Below are positions 34,629 to 42,865 of a stretch of 48,522 nt of DNA, piece after piece (positions within the stretch are counted from its first letter, which is position 1; every line of letters begins with the position of its first letter). The notes below the pieces were generated by a model. The model saw nothing but the letters and a program-made list of their open reading frames with translations, was not told the origin of the DNA and did not search any database. The stretch comes from Acidovorax facilis (GTDB taxonomy: Bacteria; Pseudomonadota; Gammaproteobacteria; Burkholderiales; Burkholderiaceae_C): the NCBI RefSeq assembly GCF_023913775.1, contig NZ_JAMXAX010000027.1, forward strand, positions 1 to 48,522, given 5' to 3'. The position numbers and the translations under genes were made by a program.

Positions 34629-35834
34629 TCATGCGGCCCTGGTGGGCATCTTCACCACGTTGCCCGCCTTGCGGCCGTCCAGGTAGTCCGCCCACCACTG
34701 CATGAGGCGCTCGCGGTCCTTCATGTAGGTGCTGCGGTGGTAGGCCGCCCGGATTTCGTTTTGCTCCTTGTGGGCAAGCTGGCGCTCGATCACATCGGGG
34801 TTCCAGCCGCACTCATTGGCCACCGTGGAGAACAGCGCCCGGAACCCATGGGCCGTGGCCGTGTTCTTGTAGCCCATGCGGGCCAGGGCCGAATTGAAGG
34901 TGTTTTCGCTCAGAGGCTTGCTGGGGTAGACGGGGCTCGGGAAGGCCAGCTCACGCCCACCGCTCAAGGCCTGCATGCTGCGCAGCACCTCCACGGCCTG
35001 GCGCGACAGGGGCACGCGATGCTCTGCCCGCATCTTCATACGCTCGGCAGGGATCACCCACAGCGCCGCGTCTAGGTCGAACTCTGCCCACCGTGCGCCG
35101 CGCACCTCACCCGGGCGCGTGGCCGTGAGGATCACCATGCGCAAGGCGTGCACCGTGTGGGGGTCGCCTTCATATGCGTCCAGCTTCTTCAGGAATTCGG
35201 GCAGCTCCTTGTCTGCCATGGCGGCGCGGTGTTGCACCTCGCGGGGCTTGAGGATTTCAGACAGCACCAGGTCAAGCATGGGGTTCGTGGCGATGCGCTC
35301 ATGGATCACCGCCCAGCGGTACACGGCCTTCACACGCTGCAGCACGCGGCCCGCCTGGTCGGCTGCACCCCGTTTCTCGATCTTCACGATGGCTTCCCGC
35401 ACTTCACCCGGCTTGATGCTGGCCATGGGCCGGGCACCCAGCGTGGGGAATATGTCAGCCACCAGCGATGCCAGGATGCGCCCGGCGGTGTCAGGCTCCC
35501 ACCGGCCCGCCTGGTGCTGGTGCCAGTCGCGGGCCACGGCTTCAAAGGTATTCGCCGCTTCGTGGGCGGCCTGCGCCTTGCCTGCCTTGCGCAATGCGCC
35601 GGGGTCGCCGCCGCTGGCCAGCACTGTGCGGGCGTCTGCAGCCTGCTCGCGTGCATCCTTGAGCCCCACGGCGGGATACACGCCCAGCGCCAACAGCTTC
35701 TCTTTGCCGCCGTGCCGATACTTCAAGCGCCAGTACCTGCCGCCCGCCTTGGTCACATCCAGGAACAGCCCGCCGCCGTCGAAGTGCTTACCGGGCTCGG
35801 TCAGGTTGCGCAGTTTGGCGTCTGTCAGCTTCAT
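34629..35834 (-). CDS. P4-type tyrosine recombinase (integrase)
   Basis: Encodes 401 residues. The N-terminal arm-binding domain (DUF4102 type) begins MKLTDAKLRNLTEPGKHFDGGGLFL. The SAM-like core-binding domain covers about 95-180. In the catalytic domain, TATRPGEVRGARWAEFD gives Arg near 240, HGFRALFSTVANE gives His 329 and Arg 332, and HKEQNEIRAAYHRSTY gives His 355 and the Tyr (365 or 370). The active site is complete, so the protein should work. It lies next to the right attachment site, and arm-type repeats overlap its promoter region (35838-35882), a usual autoregulation layout. Confidence 0.96.
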   Translation of the reverse strand: MKLTDAKLRNLTEPGKHFDGGGLFLDVTKAGGRYWRLKYRHGGKEKLLALGVYPAVGLKDAREQAADARTVLASGGDPGALRKAGKAQAAHEAANTFEAVARDWHQHQAGRWEPDTAGRILASLVADIFPTLGARPMASIKPGEVREAIVKIEKRGAADQAGRVLQRVKAVYRWAVIHERIATNPMLDLVLSEILKPREVQHRAAMADKELPEFLKKLDAYEGDPHTVHALRMVILTATRPGEVRGARWAEFDLDAALWVIPAERMKMRAEHRVPLSRQAVEVLRSMQALSGGRELAFPSPVYPSKPLSENTFNSALARMGYKNTATAHGFRALFSTVANECGWNPDVIERQLAHKEQNEIRAAYHRSTYMKDRERLMQWWADYLDGRKAGNVVKMPTRAA

Positions 35835-35837
35835 GGT

Positions 35838-35882
35838 GGGGGGTATCCTTCGCAGTCTGGGGGTACATTTGGGGGTACATTC
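35838..35882 (+). repeat. Integrase arm-type sites beside the integrase start
   Basis: GGGGGTACATTT at 35859 and GGGGGTACATTC at 35871 (12 bp apart) match the left-end array. A degenerate GGGGGGTATCC begins at 35838, four bases before the integrase ATG on the opposite strand. Integrase binding here could repress its own gene. Confidence 0.6.
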
Positions 35883-35939
35883 CGCAAAAAGTCAAACCAC
35901 ACCCAGCATTCATGCGGGTTCCGAGGCAGAGTTTGGGTG

Positions 35940-35994
35940 CGGCCCCGGCACCACGAACAAGTCCGTAAGAGCGCAGGCTCTTGCGGACTTTTTT
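35940..35994 (+). other. Right attachment site (attR) with terminator
   Basis: CGGCCCCGGCACCAC (35940-35954) copies the tRNA-Leu end with one G missing. It is followed, as in the tRNA locus, by a 14-bp hairpin AAGTCCGTAAGAGC / GCTCTTGCGGACTT with a G-T pair at the same step and a T tract. The preceding bases do not form a tRNA, so this is a 3' fragment plus terminator, as left by integration into a tRNA gene. Confidence 0.7.
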
Positions 35995-36075
35995 CTTGCG
36001 CCTTGGAAATCAGGACCTTAGCTGCCCACACCCGCCCAGACCCGCCCAGACCTATCCATCCCATCCGCAACGGGT

Positions 36076-36120
36076 GGGGGCATATCTAGGGGCACATTTT
36101 CAAAAAAGGGGGCACATTGA
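36076..36120 (+). repeat. Third, diverged arm-type site array
   Basis: GGGGGCATAT (36076), AGGGGCACATTTT (36088) and GGGGGCACATTGA (36108) are spaced 12 and 20 bp. The left array has steps of 12 and 21 between its last three units, and the distance from the tRNA-like end is similar (about 122 versus 104 to 114 bases). It therefore looks like the left arm of a second related element. Apart from this array, 35995-36198 shows nothing. Confidence 0.5.
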
Positions 36121-36198
36121 TATGTTCCCGGTGCCCACAGCCAGTACCTCTGCGATACCGATCGCCTTGTCGTGGCAGAGGCCATCGCAGTGCCCCGC

Positions 36199-36408
36199 TC
36201 AATCCTTGAGAACCACCCCCAGCGCAGCGAGCTTTTCCGCATACGAATCCCTGCGCTTCGCTGCTTTGGCCGCCGTATCGACAGCCGCCTGAATGGCTTT
36301 TGGGCCCTTGGCGCCGACAGCCTTGATGAGGCCCTGCTTGTGAGCGGCGTCAGCCTGCGCCCTTTTGAAAGTGGCGATCAGCTCGGCATGGGCAACAGGT
36401 TGATTCAC
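36199..36408 (-). CDS. Small unknown protein next to the second arm-site array
   Basis: Encodes 69 residues from GTG 36406-36408 (VNQPVAHAELIATFKRAQAD). It is all helical and Ala/Lys-rich (AAVDTAAKAAKRRDSYAEKLAALGVVLKD). No family recognised. A ggaaag site lies five bases before the GTG. It may be the only remaining gene of a second element. I see nothing in 36409-36615. Confidence 0.5.
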   Translation of the reverse strand: MNQPVAHAELIATFKRAQADAAHKQGLIKAVGAKGPKAIQAAVDTAAKAAKRRDSYAEKLAALGVVLKD

Positions 36409-36615
36409 AGGGGCTTTCCATTTTCTAAAGTGCCATTTTCAGCGCGTTATTTTTTGGAGGGGTCTGCGAGGCCGCAGTCACCGGCACACAGAGCCCAACC
36501 AGCCCCACACCCCGGGTTCATTTTTACGGCTGCCATCTGGCATGGAAATCTCTCACCCCGCAGCGTGACGCCGAGTCTGCGGCCCGTGGCGCGGCTCCTG
36601 CAGCCCATTCATCGT

Positions 36616-36957
36616 CTAGCGATTTGCTTCGCTTTTCAACTTGCGCAACTGCTCCTCGGCAGCTTCAAGCTCTGCCCTGAGCGCTCGGACTTCCTTCTCC
36701 AGCCTTTCAATATTCGCCGTGTGGCCCTGATCAACCGCGAGCGGCTGACAACTCGATTGCAGCGCCGCCAGTTGGTCAGCCAGTTGCCTACGTAGCAGCA
36801 TCTGCCCCTTGGATCGCGCGACGTCCATGCGTTTTTCGACGTCAGCCTTTTCTGCAGTGCACGACGTGTGGTTGTCCACCGGATTCGCGGACTGTGCAAT
36901 GGCGAAACCTGCCACGGTTATCGCGATGACCAAAGTGCAATAGCCGCTGAAACGCAT
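36616..36957 (-). CDS. DUF1090 (YqjC-like) periplasmic protein
   Basis: Encodes 113 residues. A signal peptide (MRFSGYCTLVIAITVAGFAIAQ) precedes a helical part with two Cys (SCTAEKADVEKRMDVARSKGQ and QSSCQPL), then a coiled coil (NIERLEKEVRALRAELEAAEEQLRKLK). Cys-helix-Cys plus a C-terminal coiled coil is the DUF1090 pattern of E. coli YqjC. Function unknown. I start at ATG 36957; an extension to 37158 would destroy the signal peptide. It is the first recognisable chromosomal gene past the island. Confidence 0.8.
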   Translation of the reverse strand: MRFSGYCTLVIAITVAGFAIAQSANPVDNHTSCTAEKADVEKRMDVARSKGQMLLRRQLADQLAALQSSCQPLAVDQGHTANIERLEKEVRALRAELEAAEEQLRKLKSEANR

Positions 36958-37123
36958 ACAAGTAAGTACCTGAGGGAGTGGGGGCTGAGCATGACAGCAA
37001 TTGGCGCGGGCGACCTCGATGCCACACGCGGGACATGGTCGGGCGTCACAGGCGACCCTGAGCGGCTTCAGGGGCAACGCGGCCTTTTGTTCATCTCTTG
37101 TTCGTATTTCTACCGTCCAACGC

Positions 37124-38002
37124 TCACTGCGCCGCCAGCACCAGAAAGTCCTGCTCATACCCCTTCACCGACTGCACTGCTTTCAACCGCTGCGCAGCCG
37201 TCATCGCGTTGTGCACGTTAGAGAAGCCTTCGCAGCCCTCTTCCACCAGCGCCTGCGCATAGCGCTGGTAGGCCGCGTCGGGCGATGTTTGAAAACGTGC
37301 GAGGTAGCCGCGCAGCAGGCTCCGGGCCTGGTCGGTGTTGGTGCGGTCTTCGGCGATTTTCTGCAGCACCTGCACCAGGTCTTTCTGGCGGCGCAGGCGT
37401 TCGGCATAGGTGCGCTGTGGGTCAAAGGACGACTGGGCGATGAAGGTGCGCAGTGCGGATTTTTGCGATTCGTCCAAGGCGCCGTAGAAGCCTTCGGCGC
37501 GGGACAAGAGCTGCTTGAAGCGCTGCTCTCGCAGCTTGTCGGGCGTGATATCTACCCATTCCTTCTTCCAGTCGGCGTTGCTGTCGGCCTGCTTCTTTTG
37601 CAGGTTGCGGATCTGGGTGTCGGTGAGCTGGGCGGCCAGCCAGGCCAGTTTGGGTTCGGCCTGGGCGATGACCTTGTCGATCTGGGTGCGCACCGCGTCG
37701 TAGGTGCGGCAGGCCTGGCCGGGCGATATGGCGGATGGCAGTTGTTGCTGTACTTTTTGCAGCAGCTCGGCATGCCGGGGCAGCATGGTGTCACGGTGCC
37801 ACTGGTGCAGGTCGCCCAGTTCGTCGCGCACGCGCTCGGTCTGGGTTTCTGACAGGCCGAGGTAGCTGTTCAGCTGCCAGTAGGCCAGGTGCGGCACCTG
37901 GTTGTAGGCCAGCTTGACAGTGCTGCAGCCTTGCAACAGCAGACCACATGCCGCCAGGGTGGCAACACACAGTGCTTTGCGAATCAGGGACGGTGCGCGC
38001 AC
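37124..38002 (-). CDS. DUF6279 family lipoprotein
   Basis: Encodes 292 residues from GTG 38000-38002, which has gaggag six bases upstream. The lipoprotein signal runs to LLLQGC, with the lipidated Cys near residue 22, followed by STVKLAYNQVPHLAYWQLNSYLGL, characteristic of the family. The rest is helical (QTERVRDELGDLHQWHRDTMLPRHAELLQ, then repeated helices to the end). It is probably anchored to the outer membrane. Function unknown. Confidence 0.85.
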   Translation of the reverse strand: MRAPSLIRKALCVATLAACGLLLQGCSTVKLAYNQVPHLAYWQLNSYLGLSETQTERVRDELGDLHQWHRDTMLPRHAELLQKVQQQLPSAISPGQACRTYDAVRTQIDKVIAQAEPKLAWLAAQLTDTQIRNLQKKQADSNADWKKEWVDITPDKLREQRFKQLLSRAEGFYGALDESQKSALRTFIAQSSFDPQRTYAERLRRQKDLVQVLQKIAEDRTNTDQARSLLRGYLARFQTSPDAAYQRYAQALVEEGCEGFSNVHNAMTAAQRLKAVQSVKGYEQDFLVLAAQ

Positions 38003-38231
38003 AGAAGCTCCTCGTGAAGAAAGGAAAGCAAGAGAGGCAGGATAGGGCCAATGCTGCACGGCGAAATTTGCGGGCTGCAATACCCCGCCAACTGCGCGAG
38101 GATTGGCGACAGCTCCGGCACTGTGGAGCAGGCGGCGGTGTGACCTATCCATCGGGGGCGCTCTGCGGCGCCTTGGGGCTAGTGTGGTGTTGCATGCTTG
38201 ACGGCACATTGAAAACCGATGGATTCTTTGG

Positions 38232-38296
38232 CCAGGGCAAGGCGCAAACCACAGCGATACCCGTAGGTATCGCGCGGATTTGCAACGCAGCCCTGG
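38232..38296. repeat. Imperfect long palindrome
   Basis: The inner arms GCGATACC-CGTA-GGTATCGC are perfect. The outer arms CCAGGGC...GCGCAAA and TTTGCAACGCAGCCCTGG pair with gaps. It fills the middle of the gene-free stretch 38003-38341, where I see no other feature. It looks like a REP-like intergenic element, but no second copy is in the window. Confidence 0.5.
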
Positions 38297-38341
38297 TCGA
38301 AAAGACGCGGTTTCAAGTGCCGGATAGCGTGCAACACCAAG

Positions 38342-38557
38342 CTAGTTGTCTTGTCGGCGAATCAGTTGCCGACCGCTGGGCGTAATGGCCAGTTCGCCGC
38401 CAGAGCCTTTGGTGATGAAGCCCCATTCGAGCAGGCGGCCAGACACGTGGTCCTTGAGCGCATGGGGCAACGTAATGACTTGGCCCATTTCGAGTTGTTT
38501 GAGGGTCTCGATCTCGTCCACGGTGGGGTCGAAATGCGGGGCATGGTAGGTGGTCAT
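38342..38557 (-). CDS. Small winged-helix-like unknown protein
   Basis: Encodes 71 residues. TVDEIETLKQLEMGQVITLPHALKDHVSGRLLEWGFITKG followed by ELAITPSGRQLIRRQ resembles a small winged helix in which the last strand reads LxITPxGRxLI. No assigned function. ATG 38555-38557 has gggag six bases upstream; an extension to 38602 is less likely. Confidence 0.72.
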   Translation of the reverse strand: MTTYHAPHFDPTVDEIETLKQLEMGQVITLPHALKDHVSGRLLEWGFITKGSGGELAITPSGRQLIRRQDN

Positions 38558-38637
38558 GGGGTCACTCCCGGATCGGTATGCGCAGACAGACTCCAGCGCC
38601 ACCAGATTAGTTCAGCCCCTGGGCGGATGCAAGCGCG

Positions 38638-39603
38638 TCATCCCTTGCCGTCTGCCCCGGCGACCGGCGGCACTCCGCCTGCCGCCGCTGCCATGCCCTG
38701 CAGCCACCGTGCAAACGCCCCCAACACCGGCGGCTGGGCTTGCGCGGGGCTGATGAGGTAGTAGGCACGCTCGCCACGCAGCGGGCGGTTGCAGGCCACC
38801 ACCAGCTCGCCGCTGGCCAGTTCGGCCTCGATCAACAAAGGCGGCATCAGCGCCACGCCCATGCCATGCGTGGCGGCCACGGCCAGCATGGAGAACAGCT
38901 CGTAGCGCGGGCCATCCAGCGCATGCGGGGCATCCACACCCATCGCATCAAACCACTGGCGCCAGCCATAGGGGCGTGTGCTTTGCTGCAGCAGCGGCAG
39001 GTCGGCCAGCGCCTCGGCAGCGATCGGCTGGTGGGCGCGGCCGCGGCCCCGGGGCGCGGCGGATTCGAGCAGGCGGGGGCAACACACGGGCACCACGTCT
39101 TCGTGCATGAGCAGCAGGGCCTGCACGCCGGGCCAGTTGGCGACCTGCTCGGGGGTGCCTGCATACAAGGCGGCATCGAAGGTGGTGTCGGCAAACAGAA
39201 AAGGCCGCGTTTGCGTGTCGATGTGCACCACGATGTCCGGATGCTCCTGCGCCAGCAGCGGCAGGCGTGGGATGAGCCAGCGCGTGGCAAAGGTGGGAAC
39301 TGCGGCCAGCGACAGAGTGCCACCCTCGCCCTGGTGGGCCATCACGTCCAGCGTATCGCGCTCCAGGCCCTGCAGCCAGCGCGCCACCTGACGGCCGTAG
39401 TGGGCGCCCGCAGGCGTCAGCACCACGCCGTGGCGCGTGCGGCGAAACAGCTGCACGCCCAGAAACTCTTCAAGCGCCTGGATCTGGCGGGACACGGCGC
39501 TTTGCGTGAGCGACAGCTCCTGCGCAGCGCGGGTGTAGCTCTCGTGGCGGGCGGCGACCTCAAAGCACGCGAGGGCCTGGGTCGACGGAATGTTGCGACG
39601 CAT
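38638..39603 (-). CDS. LysR-type regulator, GcvA-like, divergent from gcdH
   Basis: Encodes 321 residues. The N-terminal HTH reads [52 protein letters not shown]; the effector domain spans about 92-300 ([21 protein letters not shown]). The GcvA-like branch is suggested by the N-terminal [22 protein letters not shown] and the ATRWLIPRL segment. The start MRRNIPS is at 39601-39603, and the region to 39786 is promoter. It probably controls the divergent glutaryl-CoA dehydrogenase and CoA-transferase genes, responding to glutarate or a CoA ester; this is inferred from position. Confidence 0.9.
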   Translation of the reverse strand: MRRNIPSTQALACFEVAARHESYTRAAQELSLTQSAVSRQIQALEEFLGVQLFRRTRHGVVLTPAGAHYGRQVARWLQGLERDTLDVMAHQGEGGTLSLAAVPTFATRWLIPRLPLLAQEHPDIVVHIDTQTRPFLFADTTFDAALYAGTPEQVANWPGVQALLLMHEDVVPVCCPRLLESAAPRGRGRAHQPIAAEALADLPLLQQSTRPYGWRQWFDAMGVDAPHALDGPRYELFSMLAVAATHGMGVALMPPLLIEAELASGELVVACNRPLRGERAYYLISPAQAQPPVLGAFARWLQGMAAAAGGVPPVAGADGKG

Positions 39604-39784
39604 GATGAAGAGGAACTTGTGGAAAGAAAACCAGCCATTGAGGCAGTCTGCGGCAAGTATTTCATACATTCCACAAAAGCATATCTGGATGAAAAGAACT
39701 CGCTTGCGGGCCACTAGCCCAAGGCCTACGATGCGTTCCAGATTCGTTTCTTTTCTTCCCCCTCTTTCCGACCTGGAGACACAC

Positions 39785-40981
39785 ATGGCCCACGCCGCTT
39801 TTCAATGGGATGACCCTTTCCTCCTGAGCCAGCAACTGACCGACGACGAGCGCGCCATCCAGGCCGCTGCCGCCGCCTACTGCCAGGACAAGCTGGCACC
39901 CCGCGTGCTGGACGCCTTCCGCCATGAAAAGATGGACGTGAGCATCTTCCGTGAGATGGGCGAAGTGGGCCTGCTGGGCCCCACCATCCCCGAGCAGTAC
40001 GGCGGCCCTGGCCTGTCGTATGTGGCCTACGGCTTGATCGCCCGCGAGGTGGAGCGCGTGGATTCGGGCTACCGCTCTATGGCCAGCGTGCAGTCGTCGC
40101 TGGTGATGGTGCCCATTCATGAATTCGGCACCGAAGCACAAAAGCAGAAGTACCTGCCCAAGCTCGCCACCGGCGAGTGGATCGGCTGCTTCGGCCTGAC
40201 CGAGCCCGACCACGGCTCCGACCCCGGCAGCATGGCCACGCGCGCCTACAAGGTCGATGGCGGCTACAAGCTCAAGGGCAGCAAGATGTGGATCACCAAC
40301 AGCCCCGTGGCCGACGTGTTCGTGGTCTGGGCCAAGGAAGTGTCCGAAGGCGGCGCCGTGGGCCCCATCCGCGGCTTTGTGCTGGACAAGGGCATGAAGG
40401 GCCTGACGGCCCCCGCCATCCACGGCAAGGTGGGCCTGCGCGCCTCCATCACCGGCGAGATCGTGATGGACGACGTGTTCGTGCCTGAAGAAAACGCCTT
40501 CCCTGAAGTGCAGGGCCTCAAGGGCCCCTTCACCTGCCTGAACAGCGCGCGCTACGGCATCGCCTGGGGCGCGCTGGGTGCGGCCGAGTTCTGCTGGCAC
40601 ACCGCCCGCCAGTACACGCTGGACCGCAAGCAGTTCGGCCGCCCCCTGGCTGCCAACCAGCTCATCCAGAAGAAGCTGGCCGACATGCAGACCGAGATCG
40701 CCATCGGCCTGCAGGCCTGCCTGCAGTTCGGCCGCATGAAGGACGCGGGCACGGCCAGCGTGGAAGGTACCTCCATCATCAAACGCAACAGCTGCGGCAA
40801 GGCGCTGGACATTGCCCGCCTGGCGCGCGACATGATGGGCGGCAACGGCATCAGCGACGAGTTTGGCGTGGCCCGCCACCTGGTGAATCTGGAAGTGGTG
40901 AACACCTACGAAGGCACACACGATGTGCATGCGTTGATTCTGGGCCGTGCGCAGACGGGCATTGCGGCGTTCGCGAACTGA
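39785..40981 (+). CDS. gcdH: Glutaryl-CoA dehydrogenase
   Basis: Encodes 398 residues, an FAD acyl-CoA dehydrogenase that oxidises and decarboxylates glutaryl-CoA to crotonyl-CoA in lysine, tryptophan and glutarate breakdown. The signatures are [17 protein letters not shown], the substrate-loop segment [31 protein letters not shown] and the catalytic Glu near residue 375 in [19 protein letters not shown]. These match GcdH over other acyl-CoA dehydrogenases. It starts at ATG 39785 ([19 protein letters not shown]). A CoA-transferase gene on the same strand follows after a palindromic spacer. Confidence 0.95.
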   Translation: MAHAAFQWDDPFLLSQQLTDDERAIQAAAAAYCQDKLAPRVLDAFRHEKMDVSIFREMGEVGLLGPTIPEQYGGPGLSYVAYGLIAREVERVDSGYRSMASVQSSLVMVPIHEFGTEAQKQKYLPKLATGEWIGCFGLTEPDHGSDPGSMATRAYKVDGGYKLKGSKMWITNSPVADVFVVWAKEVSEGGAVGPIRGFVLDKGMKGLTAPAIHGKVGLRASITGEIVMDDVFVPEENAFPEVQGLKGPFTCLNSARYGIAWGALGAAEFCWHTARQYTLDRKQFGRPLAANQLIQKKLADMQTEIAIGLQACLQFGRMKDAGTASVEGTSIIKRNSCGKALDIARLARDMMGGNGISDEFGVARHLVNLEVVNTYEGTHDVHALILGRAQTGIAAFAN

Positions 40982-40991
40982 GCCCTGCACC

Positions 40992-41103
40992 AACTCCCCT
41001 CTCCCCTCGCGGGAGAGGGGCCGGGGGAGTGGGGGCAGCGGCGCATGCGGTGTGCCTGATCGCCCCCTCTCCCCCACCCTCTCCCGCGAGGGGAGAGGGA
41101 GTT
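40992..41103. repeat. Long inverted repeat between gcdH and the CoA-transferase gene
   Basis: AACTCCCCTCTCCCCTCGCG at the left and its near complement CGCGAGGGGAGAGGGAGTT at the right enclose GC-rich sequence. Inside are further short repeats (CCCTCTCCCCCACCCTCTCC). RNA over this region would fold into a long stem and may attenuate or stabilise gcdH mRNA. This type of pyrimidine-rich palindrome is frequent in proteobacterial intergenic regions. Confidence 0.75.
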
Positions 41104-41139
41104 AAACGGGGTTCTCATACGCACATTTCAAGTATTTTT

Positions 41140-41180
41140 GGCTGCTAGCGCTTGATAGATAAGCGCAAGCAGCTATCAAT
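41140..41180 (+). repeat. Palindromic repeat copy 5
   Basis: CTAGCGCTTGATAGATAAGC continues GCAAGCAGCTATCAA. It lies 22 bases before the CoA-transferase start. Confidence 0.8.
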
Positions 41181-41201
41181 TTAATAGTAAACCACTCCTC
41201 C

Positions 41202-42476
41202 ATGACCACACCCTCCCCCAACGCTGGCGCCCTCGCGGGCATCAAGGTGCTCGACCTCTCCCGCGTGCTCGCAGGCCCGTGGTGCACGCAGATCCTGGCC
41301 GACCTGGGCGCGGATGTGGTCAAGGTGGAGCGCCCCGGCGTGGGCGACGACACGCGCCAGTGGGGCCCGCCCTTCTTGAAAGACGCAGAGGGCAACGACA
41401 CGAACCAAGCGAGCTACTACACCGCCTGCAACCGCAACAAGCGCTCGGTGACCATCGACATGGCCTCGCCCGAAGGCCAGGCGCTCATCAAGCAGATGGC
41501 GCTGGAAGCCGACATCGTGGTGGAGAACTTCAAGGTCGGTGGCCTGAAGCAATACGGCCTGGACCAGACCAGCCTGCGCGCGCTCAACCCGCGCCTCATC
41601 TACTGCTCCGTCACCGGCTTCGGCCAAGACGGCCCGTACGCCGAGCGTGCAGGCTACGACCTCATGGTGCAGGCCATGACGGGCCTCATGAGCATCACTG
41701 GCCAGGCCGACAACCTGCCCGGCGGCGGCCCCATGCGCGTGGGTGTGGCCGTGATCGACCTGTTCACCGGCCTCTATGCCAGCAACGCCATCCTGGCCGC
41801 GCTGCATGTGCGTGACAACGCCACCAATGGCACCGGCCAGGGCCAGCACATCGACATGGCGTTGCTGGACGTGGGCATGGCCGTGCTGGCCAACCAGGCC
41901 TCGGGCTTCCTCGCCACCGGCAAGGCGCCCGGCCGCATGGGCAACAACCACCCCAGCCTCGCGCCCTACCAGGACTTCCCCACGCAGGACGGCAACATGC
42001 TGCTGGCCATCGGCAACGACGGGCAGTTCCAGCGCTTTTGCGCCGCAGCCAACCAGCCCCAGTGGGCCAACGATCCGCGCTATGCCACCAACACACTGCG
42101 CGTGCAAAACCGCGCCGAGCTGATCCCCGCCATGGAGGCCGTGACCCGCACGCGCACCACGGCCGACTGGATCACGCTGCTGGAAGACAAGGCCGTGCCC
42201 TGCGGCCCCATCAACACCATCGCCCAGGCGTTTGACGACGCGCAGGTGCAGGCCCGTGGCCTGGCCGTGACGCTGCCGCGCTGGAAGGACGGCGAGGCCG
42301 CCAGCGACAACGTACAGCAGATCACCGGCGTGGCCAGCCCGCTGCGCCTGTCGGCCACGCCACCGGTGCTGCGCAACGCCCCGCCTGCACTGGGCCAGCA
42401 CACCGACGAAGTGCTGCGCGAGATGGGGCTGGACCCAGCGCGCATTGCGGCGCTGCGGGCCAGCGGGGTTTTGTAG
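41202..42476 (+). CDS. Class III (CaiB/BaiF) CoA-transferase, probably for glutarate
   Basis: Encodes 424 residues. The family start GIKVLDLSRVLAGPWCTQILADLGADVVKVERPGVGDDTR is followed by ACNRNKRSVTIDM, VVENFKVGGLKQYGLD, the catalytic Asp near residue 153 (AERAGYDLMVQAMTGLMSITG) and VPCGPINTIAQAFDDAQVQARG. Class III transferases move CoA between dicarboxylates such as succinyl-CoA and glutarate. The place after gcdH suggests that it activates glutarate for that enzyme (like human SUGCT). The exact substrate is inferred. ATG 41202 follows a weak site (actcctcc). Confidence 0.92.
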   Translation: MTTPSPNAGALAGIKVLDLSRVLAGPWCTQILADLGADVVKVERPGVGDDTRQWGPPFLKDAEGNDTNQASYYTACNRNKRSVTIDMASPEGQALIKQMALEADIVVENFKVGGLKQYGLDQTSLRALNPRLIYCSVTGFGQDGPYAERAGYDLMVQAMTGLMSITGQADNLPGGGPMRVGVAVIDLFTGLYASNAILAALHVRDNATNGTGQGQHIDMALLDVGMAVLANQASGFLATGKAPGRMGNNHPSLAPYQDFPTQDGNMLLAIGNDGQFQRFCAAANQPQWANDPRYATNTLRVQNRAELIPAMEAVTRTRTTADWITLLEDKAVPCGPINTIAQAFDDAQVQARGLAVTLPRWKDGEAASDNVQQITGVASPLRLSATPPVLRNAPPALGQHTDEVLREMGLDPARIAALRASGVL

Positions 42477-42519
42477 CCAGACCCACACGGCATCGGCCTG
42501 CGCGACGCCTCGCCATGGA

Positions 42520-42555
42520 ACGGTCTTGCCCTGACCGGCAAGGCCGTTTTGTTTT
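42520..42555 (+). terminator. Terminator after the CoA-transferase gene
   Basis: ACGGTCTTGCC / GGCAAGGCCGT, one G-T pair, 6-base loop, then TTTTGTTTT. The gene-free stretch 42477-42865 also holds repeat copy 6 and the leader of the chemotaxis receptor gene; otherwise I see nothing in it. Confidence 0.82.
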
Positions 42556-42577
42556 CGCTGCCTGAATCCAATCAGGC

Positions 42578-42617
42578 ACTGGCGCTTATCCATCAAACTC
42601 CAATAGCTATCAATTTG
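42578..42617 (+). repeat. Palindromic repeat copy 6, diverged
   Basis: CTGGCGCTTATCCATCAAAC continues TCCAATAGCTATCAA. The left arm is intact, but the right one has lost most of its complement (AACTCCA for AGCGCTA), so this copy no longer folds well. Confidence 0.7.
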
Positions 42618-42865
42618 AGAACAACGCAAGAGGCTCGCGGCGCCCGCCAGTGCTTGCCCCTCGGCAAAAAAGGCATATACAAAAAATTACACAGTTCTCC
42701 ATAATGGCAGCGGGAATCTCTCCGGCGCGGCGCACAGCACGCGCTGGTTGACCGAGACGAAAGGCACAGTAGGACAGCCGCCGCAACCTACGGAGGATGT
42801 CGGGCTGGGCCGCATGCACCTTGCACCGCCCCAGCGGCGAATCGTGGACCCCACAGGAGTTCTCC

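Noticed and set aside
25522..35953. Conventional prophage
   Set aside because: No terminase, portal, capsid, tail or lysis gene can be found in any frame of the island.
37948..38385. 145-codon plus-strand frame over the gap after the DUF6279 gene
   Set aside because: It overlaps the start of one gene and the end of another, runs through the long palindrome and has no ribosome site.
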